Assembly: GCA_963565915.1 (NCBI GenBank)
Contig: OY751491.1
Coordinates: forward strand, 4,774,001 to 4,838,000
DNA length: 64,000 nt
Direction: 5' to 3'
DNA from: Entoloma clypeatum
Lineage: Eukaryota > Basidiomycota > Agaricomycetes > Agaricales > Entolomataceae
Below are positions 21,337-31,613 of this stretch, in pieces. Each line of letters begins with the position of its first letter. Positions within the stretch are counted from its first letter, which is position 1. The notes beneath the pieces are model-generated. The model searched no databases. It saw only the letters and a program-made list of their open reading frames with translations, and was not told where the DNA came from. Position numbers and translations under genes: made by a program.

Positions 21337-22698
21337 TTTGTATTCTCTTTCGCTGTTGCAATATATCTGTTTGCAACATTGTCACATGTCTGTGAAAGAA
21401 ATACTAAGAGAGCTTGAAAAATGCATTTTGCATTTTTAATGTTCAAATAACTTATATCCAATCATGGAATAATCCAGATAGTTAGTGCATTTTCTAGCCA
21501 CCTACTATCAAAGGAAAAAGCATATAAAGAGCACACAGTTTTATATTGTCTAATTGGATGTCAAAAGAACTCTTAATTGAGTTACTATCCCCGACCCCTT
21601 TTAGAATTGTGCATTTAAGCTTGTTTGAAAGAATATGCAAGTCATTAATTTGTCTTTTGCTGCATCTTTATTCCCTTACTTTGGATTCAAATTCCACTTT
21701 ACATCATTGCTAAAAAATACATGCTAAAATCATGCCTCTGTCTATAATGCATAATAAATAATGTTGTAATATACTTCATTATTCACAAGATAGAAGAGTC
21801 TTAAAACACCCTTCAATCATTGATTCAAGATTGGTCTAACCAACCAACCTTGTTCCTTCACTTTTTCTGCAACAACTGTTGCATAAAGTAGCACAAGATT
21901 GAGTTGAGCAAAACATGTATGCTCCTCATCTTAAAGCTCTCCATTATTGCATGGGAATAGTTTCCGTTGCAAAATTAAATAGAGTCCTTGTGACACTCTA
22001 TTTGCAAAATGGATTAGTCGTGGAATCATGCAATAAACATTGCTTACAAATGGAACTGGAATAATTGCCTGAGACTAGCTATCTCAGATTAGTGATTCAC
22101 ACCCTTTTTGCATGAATTATTGGTTTCCCAGCCAAGTTCTGCACTGTTTCAGTTTATATGCCATTTACAAAGCAAATGATTTATGTTGTTTCAGCACGAA
22201 ACAATTCCACACTTGACTGAAAAAGGGGGAGAATATAGATAAAAGAGCAATTCTTAATTGAACTTGCATTCTTGTGAACTTTGCATTGATTGATTTTATC
22301 TCATGCAATTGTTTTGTGTACAACACTCTATAGGATGCACAGCAATTTACCCATTAAATCTGCAACATCTTGAACAAGGATCTATCTTACTCACAAGATA
22401 AAAATGACATGTCATCCAAAACAATGATATTTGGATAACCAAGACTGTCATATGAATCAATCCGTTAGTCCTAGAGACTATTGTTGGGTTTCTATTCCAA
22501 GCAATCGGTTTTGATTACTTGAAGAAGCATCTTGATTGATCACTTACTAATATGCATTAAATTGCATATTACATGGTTCTTGGTATACAAGATTACTATT
22601 GATTGCATGAAATGGAATGGAATGTATTTGACCGACTATGTTACCTATGTAACCCAGGTGACTAATCACCTCGCTGGCCATTGGTAAGTAAAAGCAAG
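21337..22698. other. AT-rich stretch without recognisable genes
   Basis: No coding sequence seen. AAAAAGGGGGAGAATA near 22218 resembles a copia polypurine tract, so part may be the eroded 3' half of the element whose gag lies at 20473, but no LTR could be delimited. Confidence 0.4.
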
Positions 22699-22854
22699 GG
22701 ACAAAGAAAAGACACCGCTTCTTGACTTGTTACCACGACGTGCACAGCCACACCCTGGTCGCAGTCTCTCTCGTTGTTGAGCCCCCCCGCTCCATCGTAC
22801 CATCCGATCCTCTTGCTATCGCTATCCTAGGCGAAACACTCGACTCACTGCAAC

Positions 22855-25053
22855 ATGGCTCCAAAGCCGATCCCCAGATCGGCTGCGATCCCTTCCGACA
22901 ACCCGAGACCTCCTCCTCAAACGAGGTCGTCCACATCCCAAAAAGCCGACTGGTCTGCAACCCCCGCCGTTCCTGCGGGAGCGTCTGCAACGACAGGTCC
23001 TTACTCCACAGCGTCTACGGTAGCCGCCATGGCTGCTGCCGCACCGACACCCGCCCCTGCTCCTGTTGGCCCCCCCGGCGGCCGATACAAGAAAAAGGCT
23101 CCCTCTGCGCGCCCCTCCTCACCCCAGGGCAGCAACATCTCTATGGGATCCGCTGGGTCTGCTACCCCACGCCCCGCATCCCCCACCTCAGACGACTCCG
23201 ATAGCTCGGAACGCCCTCCCCCCCCTGCACCTGCTGACCGCCCTGACGCTCCCATGATCGTCGATGCCCCCAGCATGCCGGCCACCTTAGGCTACAACAG
23301 CGAACTTGCAGGCCCCTGCATGTTGCAAGGCTCCGCGGACACGTTGTCGTCCGACTTCAACGCCGCCCTCGCTTCCGTTGCCTCCGTACGAGACCTGGTC
23401 AATTGGACCGCATCTCAACACCGGTCTATTGACCAATCCACTGCAGACCAGCTCTGCACCGCTACAGCCTCCCTCATCCACACCCTTGCGGATGTCGGAG
23501 CTCTCACCGAATATGCCGAAGGGGATGACCCCTCCGGCGTTCGTCTCACTGGACTGGGCGTCTTAATTGATCGCCTCGTCAAGATCCCTGGGGTGTCGGC
23601 GTTCACGTCTGCTCCCGAAAACATTGTCGCGGCGAAGGACCCCAAACCTCCGCCACCCAAGAAGAAGCTGCCTTCTTTCCCGAAGACAGCCAAACCCACA
23701 CCCCGCATGTCTGCGTCAGCTGGAGCATCCGGCCGCCTCGCTCGCGAGAAGGCCAAGCTCCTATCCCGCCCCGTCCCCTCGCCCCCGGCGAAGCGACAAC
23801 CCTCCGGCCTTGCAGGCTCAGCGTGGGCTCCCCCGCCCACTATTGTAGCTGCAGCCCAACCCTGGTCCACTGCGTCGAAAAAACGCAAATCCGCTGCTGA
23901 GTCGCAGCAGGAAACCTTGGTCGCCATGGCCAAAACGTTCCCTGCCACCACTACCATTGCCCTACAGCAAGCCACGGCTGCTATTAGGCCCACCTCTCCT
24001 TCTGCTTCCCAGGCCCGCCGAAAGAAGCAGAAGCGTTTTACCACGTCAGGACGGTCTCGCAAATCCGTCTCCGTTTACACCTCCCCCCCCTTTCCCTGGG
24101 CGGTGGAGACTATCTTCACCCAGATCAACGGTCATCTGGGCAACGCAAAGAGGACGATCCGCGTCACTTCTGTTGAGTCAAACCGGGGGGGTCTCTCCCT
24201 GGCGACCGACGAAGTCCCCGACGAGGACGACCTCAAAGTTTTCAAAGCCCTTTTCGAGTCCAAGCTTGCCGCTAGCGCTCATTCGGCCCCTGACACTGAC
24301 CTTCGAGTGGAGGTACCCACCTCCAAATCGAGTCTCAAAATCTGCGACTTCCCGTACTACGGGCTCACCCCACAACGCGACCCGAAATCCGGCCGCCTCG
24401 TTCCCCTCTCGGAGAGCCAGGTCGCCGACATAATGGCGTCTGCTCCCTTTGCCCGCGAGTTCTCCTACTACGAGAACTCGAAGCCCCGCCTCGCCAGAAA
24501 CTCCCCGTCGTCCAGCACCGGGACCATCTGGTTTGACATCGAAGACTCCAAAGGGGGTCTTGTTCTCAAGAACTTAGCCGGAAAGACCTTCATGTATGGC
24601 CCTTACCGACTCGTCCTGAACCCTGCCGAGAAGCACGTTGGAGTGCCTCAATGCAACCGCTGCTGGCGATTCGGCCATCCGTCCAACGCTCGGATCTGCC
24701 CTCTCAAAAGCAAACTCTGCCCCATCTGCGGTGAACCACACACCGTCGAATTCCACCGAGCCCTCGCCTCCTGCTGCCGCGGGAACGCCAAGGCAAACCC
24801 CCCAGTCCTCCCCACCCCCGATGGCAAGGACTGCGAACATGCAGGTCGCTGCATCAACTGCAAAGGTAGCCACCGCGCAGATGATCGCGTATGCAAATAC
24901 TGGAAAAGCCGATTCAACCCTGATTGGATCTGGCGCCGATACCAAGAAGCAAACGTAAGTGCGGACTTCACCCACTTCTTTGAATCTAACCCCTCGCCTC
25001 GTCCAGCTGACCGAGACAATAGCCGCATTCAACCAAACGTAGTCATATGTTAA
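22855..25053 (+). CDS. LINE-1 ORF1, nucleic-acid-binding protein
   Basis: 732 residues from ATG at 22855 (AACATGGCT context), about 140 bases after the element start. The first 380 residues are low in order: Pro, Ser, Ala and Lys rich. Around residues 400-590 lies a more structured region (VETIFTQINGHLGNAKRTIR, FDIEDSKGGLVLKNL). Three Cys/His clusters close the protein: CNRCWRFGH, CPICGEPH and CINCKGSH (about residues 599-681). Such proteins coat LINE RNA and act as chaperones. It overlaps ORF2 by seven bases (ATGTTAA). No stop or frameshift is seen, so it could be expressed. The start could also be a downstream in-frame Met. Confidence 0.92.
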   Translation: MAPKPIPRSAAIPSDNPRPPPQTRSSTSQKADWSATPAVPAGASATTGPYSTASTVAAMAAAAPTPAPAPVGPPGGRYKKKAPSARPSSPQGSNISMGSAGSATPRPASPTSDDSDSSERPPPPAPADRPDAPMIVDAPSMPATLGYNSELAGPCMLQGSADTLSSDFNAALASVASVRDLVNWTASQHRSIDQSTADQLCTATASLIHTLADVGALTEYAEGDDPSGVRLTGLGVLIDRLVKIPGVSAFTSAPENIVAAKDPKPPPPKKKLPSFPKTAKPTPRMSASAGASGRLAREKAKLLSRPVPSPPAKRQPSGLAGSAWAPPPTIVAAAQPWSTASKKRKSAAESQQETLVAMAKTFPATTTIALQQATAAIRPTSPSASQARRKKQKRFTTSGRSRKSVSVYTSPPFPWAVETIFTQINGHLGNAKRTIRVTSVESNRGGLSLATDEVPDEDDLKVFKALFESKLAASAHSAPDTDLRVEVPTSKSSLKICDFPYYGLTPQRDPKSGRLVPLSESQVADIMASAPFAREFSYYENSKPRLARNSPSSSTGTIWFDIEDSKGGLVLKNLAGKTFMYGPYRLVLNPAEKHVGVPQCNRCWRFGHPSNARICPLKSKLCPICGEPHTVEFHRALASCCRGNAKANPPVLPTPDGKDCEHAGRCINCKGSHRADDRVCKYWKSRFNPDWIWRRYQEANVSADFTHFFESNPSPRPADRDNSRIQPNVVIC

Positions 25054-28000
25054 GTACAACTATGAATAAATTTGAGGGTTTGCGAATTCGCTCCCAGAAC
25101 GTTTACCGAAAGAGCGTTCTCCTGTCAACTATGTTAGAGAGTCAGAAAGATAATCTCGACATAATCTTCGTGCAAGAGCCCCCCTGGGCTACCATTCGAC
25201 ATATCGCGTCCATGACGAAAAAGGACGGTGAGCCCCTTGTGGGCCCGCCGAACCACCCTGACTGGATGTGCCTCCACCACTCGGAGCCTGTCCTTGATCC
25301 AGATAACCTGGATGAGGACCTTCGCCCCCGCGCCATAGTTTATGTTCATAGGCGGCGTACCGCTATGAAACCTAAACTTCGCTCAGACATCGTTCGCCAC
25401 CGAGATGTCAATCTTCTTACGTTGTCTGTCCCCGAGGGCCAGATCAACCTAATTAATGCCTATTCGGATACGCAGGGCACTGCTATACGTATCCTTGCCA
25501 CCCTTGGTACATCCCTTCCTCCTATTCGGTACATAGGTGGTGATTTTAATTGCCCCTCGCCGCTATGGGACCCCGAAGTGACGCGCCACAACCATAATGC
25601 GTCTCTCCTCTCAGACTTCGCATTCGCCCATGGGCTTGTTCATCATAGGACTGGGTTCACCCACTTCCCTAAGAATAACAATGCCCCATCCATCATCGAC
25701 CTGGTCTTCCTCCCTAACACGGACAAGGACTCGATCATCAAACTTGGGAGCCCTGACGAGTCGGACCACCGCTCGATCATCACCCTCCTCAGATCCCCCC
25801 TCATTAACGCGAAGGAACGCTACCGTATAGTACCGGACTCGGAAGAGGAAACTCATTTCCTATCCGCACTCACGGACTCCATCTCCTCCATCCCTATTCC
25901 GGCTACGGCCACTAGGGAGGACATCACGAGTATTACACAAAAGGTTCAGGAGCTCGTCCTGGCCGCGTGGACCGAATTCTCCCGCTCTCCCCGGAACTCG
26001 TTCCGGTCGAAGGGCTGGTGGGATAAGGACTGCAAGGCAGGGTGGCGCACCTATTCCAATTCGGGTAAAACAGACCAAGACTGGCGCGTTATGCATAAAA
26101 TCATACGCACTGCTAAGCGGAACTTCTTCGACAAGAAGATCGACGAAGTCTCCAACAAAAATAAGCGTCCTTGGGACCTTACTTCATGGGTCGGCCCACG
26201 AAAGAACGCCTCTCCTGAGGCCATTATTTTTGAAGGCGAGACCTGCACCACCACTGCTGAGACCTGTGACGCCTTCCACAAGTCCTTCCAGTCCGCAGAA
26301 GCTCGACCCGTCGATCCCGACAGGCTGCGCAGCACCCTAGAACCTCAGCCCAAAAGGGACTGGGTTCCATTCACTTCGCAAGAGGTCCTCCAGGCCCTGG
26401 CCGGTTGTTCTAGCTGGTCAGCCCCTGGTCCCGACCATCTTACGTGGACTCATCTTAAGTGCCTAATAGCACATAAACAAATCTTGAAGTTGTTCGTCTG
26501 GACCCTGAATGCCTGCCTCTCGGCAGGGTTTTGGCCTGACGCCTTCAAAATCTCAACGACCGTCATTATTCCTAAACCAAATAAGCCGGCGTACGACGTT
26601 CCCAAAGCATTTCGACCCATCGTGCTTCTAAACACCCTGGGCAAACTCTTTGAGAAAGCTATCGCTAACAGACTCCAGTGGGAACTAGCCCGCCATGGTC
26701 TGCTGCACCCAGGTCAATTCGGGGGGGTTCGTCAGAACTCCACCGAAGACGCCGGACAATTCCTTACCCACCTCATCCGTGCAGGATGGGCGAGGAAACT
26801 CAAGACAAGCGTTGTCGCCATCGACTTGGCCCAATACTTTCCCTCTCTCAACCACTCGGTTATAGCGCTCATACTAGATAGGATGGGATTCCCCGACACT
26901 GTCGTGGACTTCTTTTCAAATTACCTAGTAGGGAGACAGACTCAATACGCCTGGGAGGACGACCTCTCAGACCTCTTCTCTGTTGACATTGGTGTAGGCC
27001 AGGGCTCCGCCCTCTCCCCTGTGCTATCGTCCATCTATCTCGCCCCGCTGATGTACGCATTTCAAGCCGAACAATCGCAGGCCACCCTCATTTCCTACGT
27101 CGACGACGGGACCATCATAGTCCAATCTGAGACGTGGAAGGAAAACCTTGCCAAATTAAAAAAAGCATACAAATGTCTGTTTGAGCTGACCACAGCCCTC
27201 GGGCTTGTCCTCGAGCACTCTAAATCGGAGGCGTTCCATTTTTCCAGGAAGAATGGCGACGATAACCCCCCGGTTGACCTCGGATACGCGCCCTTCACCG
27301 GCGACTCCCCCCTCGTCCCCAAGACCTTCTGGAGGTACTTGGGCTTCTTCTTCGACCGCAAGCTACTCTTTACTGAGCATGCGAAACGGTATGCCACTAA
27401 GGCCTTCTCAGCAACGGGAGCCTTACTATCCCTGGGTAACTCAGTCCGTGGACTCACTCCCAAACACAAACGCACCCTGTACCGATCGTGTATTTTGCCG
27501 ATCGCGCTATACGGTGCTAACCTTTGGAACTTCGACGGCGCCCGCAACAAGGGTGTCGTCAAGTCTATCTCCAAAGTCCAAAGACGCGCAGCGTTATGGA
27601 TCTTGGGAGCCTTCCGTACCACCCCTACAGGGGCGGTCGAAGCACTTGCTGGCCTGCCTCCGGTGCACTTGCACCTCAAGAAGCTCTCCTGCAGAAACCG
27701 TGTCCGCATGCACTCCCTTGCACCCAGACACATGACCGTCATGGTATGCGACGAGGATGACCCCTCCAAGCGTCCGTGGTACTCCCCGGAGTTTATGTAC
27801 AACCTTAAATCCCCCCTCGTTGATATCTGGGCATACCGTGCAAATGTGACTGTCCCCCTATCGCCCTTTAATAACTACAACGAACCAGGGAAACGCGTCC
27901 TCGACCGATTCCCTGAACGCGTAATTCACGACATCACCCTTATCCGCGGCAAGACCGCTAAGGACCGTGCCGAAGCCAGAAAGGCGTGCCTCATCACCCT

Positions 28001-29273
28001 TAATAAGGTGTTTGACGCCAACATCTGCTCCAACAAAGCCGCCGTCATTGTCACTGACGCGGCAGTTCCCTCCCTTTCGTCGGGCCACCAAGCTGTTGCA
28101 GCCTGGGAAACCTGGCACAAGGGGCACTCCATCGACAAAGACTGGGCGGCCGGCGGCCTCGCAGTGTCCGATGACACTGAAACCTTAGCTATCGGACATG
28201 GGTTCTCGAACCTGGTCAGTCTGCTAGGGGGTCTCTCTCAATTGGAAGTAATCCATATTTTCACCGACTCTGTCAACGCCATTCGGCGCGCCACAGACCC
28301 GGATCTCCACTCCTCGCAGGCAACTGCGCTTGCTATCATCAGCAACCTGATTCCTTGGTTTGAGGAACCTGGTCTGAATTCCAAGGTCATCTTTCACCAT
28401 GTCCCCGATTCTTCGGACCATGGATTCGAACCCCACCGTGCAGTGCATGACTTCGCCTCCTCGATTCACATTGAGTGTGGTGAGTCGGCCTCCAGATCCC
28501 TTGACTTCAACACGAAGCAATTCACAGACGACATGCTCGGTAACTGGGACAATCTGTACCAGTCCCCCAAGTATGTTGGCCGACACTATCAATTCCCGAG
28601 ATCGTGCGTCAGACGCCAAGACCACGCTCGGGCCAAACGTATGAAGCCGTCCCATCTCAAGGGAGGTACATGGCTTAAGGATGTGGGTCACTCCCAATCC
28701 CTCACGGCGCAAATGGTCCGCGGCCTCACCAGCCACGCCCCAATTGGCCACTATAGACATAGGTTCAACATCGGTGACAAAGTTGAACAATGCGACTGTG
28801 GTATGGGGTCCGTCGAGGACTTCGCCCACGTTTTCTACAAATGTCTGCACCACCCCACCAGGCCACCAGACATGCCCACCTTCTCGAGGAACTCCCCCAC
28901 CTGGGACGTCTTCGGGAAATTTATCATGGATAACCCAGGGGCATTTGCCTTCCGGGATCGTCCAACGCCCAACACAACCGTCGGCGGTAGTCGCGTGGTA
29001 GCGCGCTGGGTTCAAAGGGGTGCAGCCCCCTCTGGCAAGCGAACGCGATCGAAGGATAAGAACCGCACAGGCGCTTCTTTGGGGGGCAGGGCGCAGACAC
29101 CCCCCAGCGCCGCTAACGGCCAACCTCACAAGGTTGGAGTGCTCTTGTACCGCGCGGCCGAATATTCGGGTGCGCATACTAACGCGTTTGTTTATAACAA
29201 ACTCCCCCGTCCTGGCGCGAGGACTCAACAGCTCGACGGAGCTTTGCGCCGCTTGTTTTTCTTGCGTACGTAG
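25047..29273 (+). CDS. LINE-1 ORF2, endonuclease-reverse transcriptase-RNase H
   Basis: 1408-residue intact frame. Residues 1-240: exonuclease-endonuclease-phosphatase nuclease (RIRSQNVYRKS, VQEPPWA, GGDFNCPSPLWDP, SDHRSIITLL), which nicks target DNA. About 490-800: reverse transcriptase (PKAFRPIVLLNTLGKLFEK, AIDLAQYFPSLNH, GQGSALSP, catalytic YVDD at about 684-687). About 1000-1150: RNase H-like domain (VIVTDAAV, HIFTDSVNAIRRA). A Cys/His motif near 1265 (CDCGMGSVEDFAHVFYKC) is typical of LINE C-termini. ORF2 starts in the last codons of ORF1, suggesting termination-reinitiation (ATGTTAA). No lesion is visible; the element may be active or recently so. Confidence 0.95.
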   Translation: MLSTTMNKFEGLRIRSQNVYRKSVLLSTMLESQKDNLDIIFVQEPPWATIRHIASMTKKDGEPLVGPPNHPDWMCLHHSEPVLDPDNLDEDLRPRAIVYVHRRRTAMKPKLRSDIVRHRDVNLLTLSVPEGQINLINAYSDTQGTAIRILATLGTSLPPIRYIGGDFNCPSPLWDPEVTRHNHNASLLSDFAFAHGLVHHRTGFTHFPKNNNAPSIIDLVFLPNTDKDSIIKLGSPDESDHRSIITLLRSPLINAKERYRIVPDSEEETHFLSALTDSISSIPIPATATREDITSITQKVQELVLAAWTEFSRSPRNSFRSKGWWDKDCKAGWRTYSNSGKTDQDWRVMHKIIRTAKRNFFDKKIDEVSNKNKRPWDLTSWVGPRKNASPEAIIFEGETCTTTAETCDAFHKSFQSAEARPVDPDRLRSTLEPQPKRDWVPFTSQEVLQALAGCSSWSAPGPDHLTWTHLKCLIAHKQILKLFVWTLNACLSAGFWPDAFKISTTVIIPKPNKPAYDVPKAFRPIVLLNTLGKLFEKAIANRLQWELARHGLLHPGQFGGVRQNSTEDAGQFLTHLIRAGWARKLKTSVVAIDLAQYFPSLNHSVIALILDRMGFPDTVVDFFSNYLVGRQTQYAWEDDLSDLFSVDIGVGQGSALSPVLSSIYLAPLMYAFQAEQSQATLISYVDDGTIIVQSETWKENLAKLKKAYKCLFELTTALGLVLEHSKSEAFHFSRKNGDDNPPVDLGYAPFTGDSPLVPKTFWRYLGFFFDRKLLFTEHAKRYATKAFSATGALLSLGNSVRGLTPKHKRTLYRSCILPIALYGANLWNFDGARNKGVVKSISKVQRRAALWILGAFRTTPTGAVEALAGLPPVHLHLKKLSCRNRVRMHSLAPRHMTVMVCDEDDPSKRPWYSPEFMYNLKSPLVDIWAYRANVTVPLSPFNNYNEPGKRVLDRFPERVIHDITLIRGKTAKDRAEARKACLITLNKVFDANICSNKAAVIVTDAAVPSLSSGHQAVAAWETWHKGHSIDKDWAAGGLAVSDDTETLAIGHGFSNLVSLLGGLSQLEVIHIFTDSVNAIRRATDPDLHSSQATALAIISNLIPWFEEPGLNSKVIFHHVPDSSDHGFEPHRAVHDFASSIHIECGESASRSLDFNTKQFTDDMLGNWDNLYQSPKYVGRHYQFPRSCVRRQDHARAKRMKPSHLKGGTWLKDVGHSQSLTAQMVRGLTSHAPIGHYRHRFNIGDKVEQCDCGMGSVEDFAHVFYKCLHHPTRPPDMPTFSRNSPTWDVFGKFIMDNPGAFAFRDRPTPNTTVGGSRVVARWVQRGAAPSGKRTRSKDKNRTGASLGGRAQTPPSAANGQPHKVGVLLYRAAEYSGAHTNAFVYNKLPRPGARTQQLDGALRRLFFLRT

Positions 29274-29348
29274 GTCCTCGGACCGATGTAGTTTACTCTA
29301 TGTCAAGCGGACTGTACCCTTAGTATACCGCTATACAAATTGATGACC

Positions 29349-29373
29349 AAAAAAAAAAAAAAAAAAAAAAAAA
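29349..29373 (+). other. Poly-A tail of LINE-1
   Basis: A run of about 25 A follows TATACAAATTGATGACC and ends at the 3' target duplication. It marks the RNA 3' end. Confidence 0.9.
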
Positions 29374-29387
29374 GGACAAAGAAAAGA

Positions 29388-29820
29388 AAGAAAAAATATG
29401 TAGAAGTAACGATGAAGAAAATCAGTTGTGATAGGAAAGAGATATATGGGATGAGGAAGAAGTAATGTAAGATGAATGTGAGGGGAGATGTAAGTTCACA
29501 GGCATCTTGGAACCAAGAGATGGTTGTTCATAAGTAGGGGAGAAAACTTGACGAACCGTTCCCCAGATGTGCGCCGCAGTATGAATGGCAGCCATATGAA
29601 ATGATGTCGCCATGTGATTGAAAAACCGAAGCCGTTGTGGGCTGTTGAGGTGCCATCCATTGAAACGAAGAAAGTGAGTCTGGGGATGAGCGTGAGCGAT
29701 ATCTCTATCACACACACAAACACCAAACACAACAACGAAGACCGAACAAGTCTCATGATGCGTACTTCTCAATTGATATAGTTCGGGGTGATGAGTGGGA
29801 TCACTCAGGATGCGACTCTC
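29388..29820. other. Flank of LINE-1, no gene recognised
   Basis: A 135-codon minus-strand frame (29422-29829) has no recognisable domain and runs into the foldback element, so it is not called. Confidence 0.35.
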
Positions 29821-30574
29821 ACAAGACAAAATGCAAACTTTGGCCTTTGCAAATGATAATGAGAAAGAGTTTGTGAAGGAATATTTTGTAAAAAAGACTT
29901 TGGCTGCAGAGAAAGATAGCCTTTCCTTGCATCCAAAGATAATGCAATACTTTGAAGTTGGCTATAATATTATAAAAGAATTTGTCATTTAAGTAATAAG
30001 ATATTTTGCTGACAGGAAAAAACATATTTCTCTGGACAAAAGTTGAAAGGGAAAGTAATGGAAGATTTTTATTTTTCACATTTCATTGGGGCATTGAGAA
30101 TGTTTTGCTTTCGCATCTGTCATGTGTCCTGCCAAGTGATTATTTTGTCAATTGCTTTCATAACACATTTAAAAAAAACTTTAGCACATGTGAAATTTGA
30201 AATCTTTAAACTTTGGCACATGCAAAATGCATTTTGAAAACAATTGAGAAAATAATCATTTGGCAGAACACATGGCAAATGCAAAAGCAAAACATTTTTA
30301 ATGCCCAAATGAAATGTGAAAAATAAAAATCTTCCATTACTTTCCCTTTCAACTTTTGTCCAGAGAAATATGTTTTTTCCTGTCAGCAAAATATCTTATT
30401 ACTTAAATGATAAATTCTTTTAGAATATTATAGCCAACTTCAAAGTATTGCATTATCTTTGGATGCAAGGAAAGGCTATCTTTCTCTGCAGCCAAAGTCT
30501 TTTTTACAAAATATTCCTTCACAAACTCTTTCTCATTATTATTTGCAGAGGCCAAAGTTTGCATTTTGTCTTGT
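29821..30574. mobile_element. Foldback (long inverted repeat) element
   Basis: About 754 bp in which the left half (from ACAAGACAAAATGCAAACTT) is the reverse complement of the right half (to AAGTTTGCATTTTGTCTTGT). Arms are about 350 bp and highly similar except near the centre (about 30175-30235). Both strands therefore encode almost the same peptide (MLTGKNIFLWTKVERESNGR). There is no transposase. Flanks GACTCTC and GTCTCTC are similar but do not form a clean duplication. Confidence 0.8.
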
Positions 30575-31613
30575 GTCTCTCAAACAACAATTGAATAACT
30601 CACTTAGCGATGGCTCAATAAGTCTCAAACAAGACTTAAAGATAGTTCTCAATAGATAATGAACCGAGGTTTGTGATTTCCAAACCAACAAGACTTCGCG
30701 AACACGATCTCAACCAAATACGAACACGACAATGACCAATACGACCAATAGATAACATGATTTGACGATTGACAAGTTCTCAAACACACAAAACACAATT
30801 GCGACTGACTTCCGATGCAAACCAAATGATCTCGAGGCTTCAATGATACTCGTGAACGACGACAGATGCACAAGACAAATGCTATCAATTCTGGGGCACA
30901 ATCTAACCTAACCTATCTATGACAAAACTACGAGATTTTATACATGAGCAGCAATAAATATAGAAAAAGGTTGCATGTGGTATTGATAAATGGTATCCAG
31001 TCAAATGACCTTCGCTAAAGTCGTTTCGATGCACCCATGTGGTAGACAACGCCACAGGTACGCCCCTTTTCCACATCTGAACCTCTGCCGTACTGGAGAG
31101 GCCACTATTTCAATAGCTTGGTTTTGCGATGTACCCGGGACGATGCCGACTAGTTACTGTGAGGTATCAACTGCATCAATTAAGGGTCGCCTCGGTAAGC
31201 CCCCCATCAGATTCGATCTCTATCAAAGTTCACCATAAGGTCACATTGATCGCGACGTATCAAACCCGATCTCGGTCTGTATCATCCGATGTCATTTCAA
31301 TATTCCCGATACAGATGATTTGGACGTGAAGCACGGCGCACATTGACCAAACCTCTCGCGAGAATGTCTCTGGTGAAGCCCCAACATATGGTAGACAGTG
31401 CTAGTGTCATCGATAACTCCAATATAACCCATCTCCTTGTTTCACGCTTCATCATGAGAGGCACTCAATAGTCTTTTCTATCTCGCGAGACGATCCCATA
31501 GCTCTCGAGTATCATAGCTAAGCCCATAGTGGTGACCAGCACTATGTCCTACATTGCCAGGGTCGCTGGTCTCTCTCTAACGTCGCCACTAAGTTCTCAG
31601 AATCAAAGGTCAT
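30575..31613. other. No gene recognised
   Basis: Mixed sequence without long frames or clear repeats. The right part may be the 3' untranslated region of the LINE-2 relic that ends at 31614 on the minus strand. Confidence 0.3.

Larger units (their letters stand above)
22713..29373 (+). mobile_element. LINE-1: full-length non-LTR retrotransposon, 14-bp TSD
   Basis: 6.66-kb element from CACCGCTTCTTG to a poly-A tail of about 25 A. The 14-bp duplication GGACAAAGAAAAGA flanks it (22699-22712, 29374-29387), as expected for target-primed reverse transcription. Two overlapping ORFs are intact. Its base composition is clearly more GC-rich than the AT-rich flanks. A 5'-truncated copy lies at 44150-50663. 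The layout (CCHC ORF1; endonuclease, RT, RNase H ORF2) fits the Tad/I-like group. Confidence 0.95.

Noticed and set aside
22218..22234. Polypurine tract of a copia element near 22218
   Set aside because: No LTR starting with TG follows it directly, so it is only a resemblance.
23415..24062. Long antisense frames inside LINE-1 (also 28224-29228, 27095-27802)
   Set aside because: They are shadows of GC-rich coding sequence on the opposite strand, without recognisable domains.
29422..29829. 135-codon minus-strand frame beside LINE-1
   Set aside because: No recognisable domain, and it overlaps the end of the foldback element.
29814..30581. Target-site duplication for the foldback element (GACTCTC/GTCTCTC)
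   Set aside because: One mismatch and an uncertain boundary; the match is too weak to claim.
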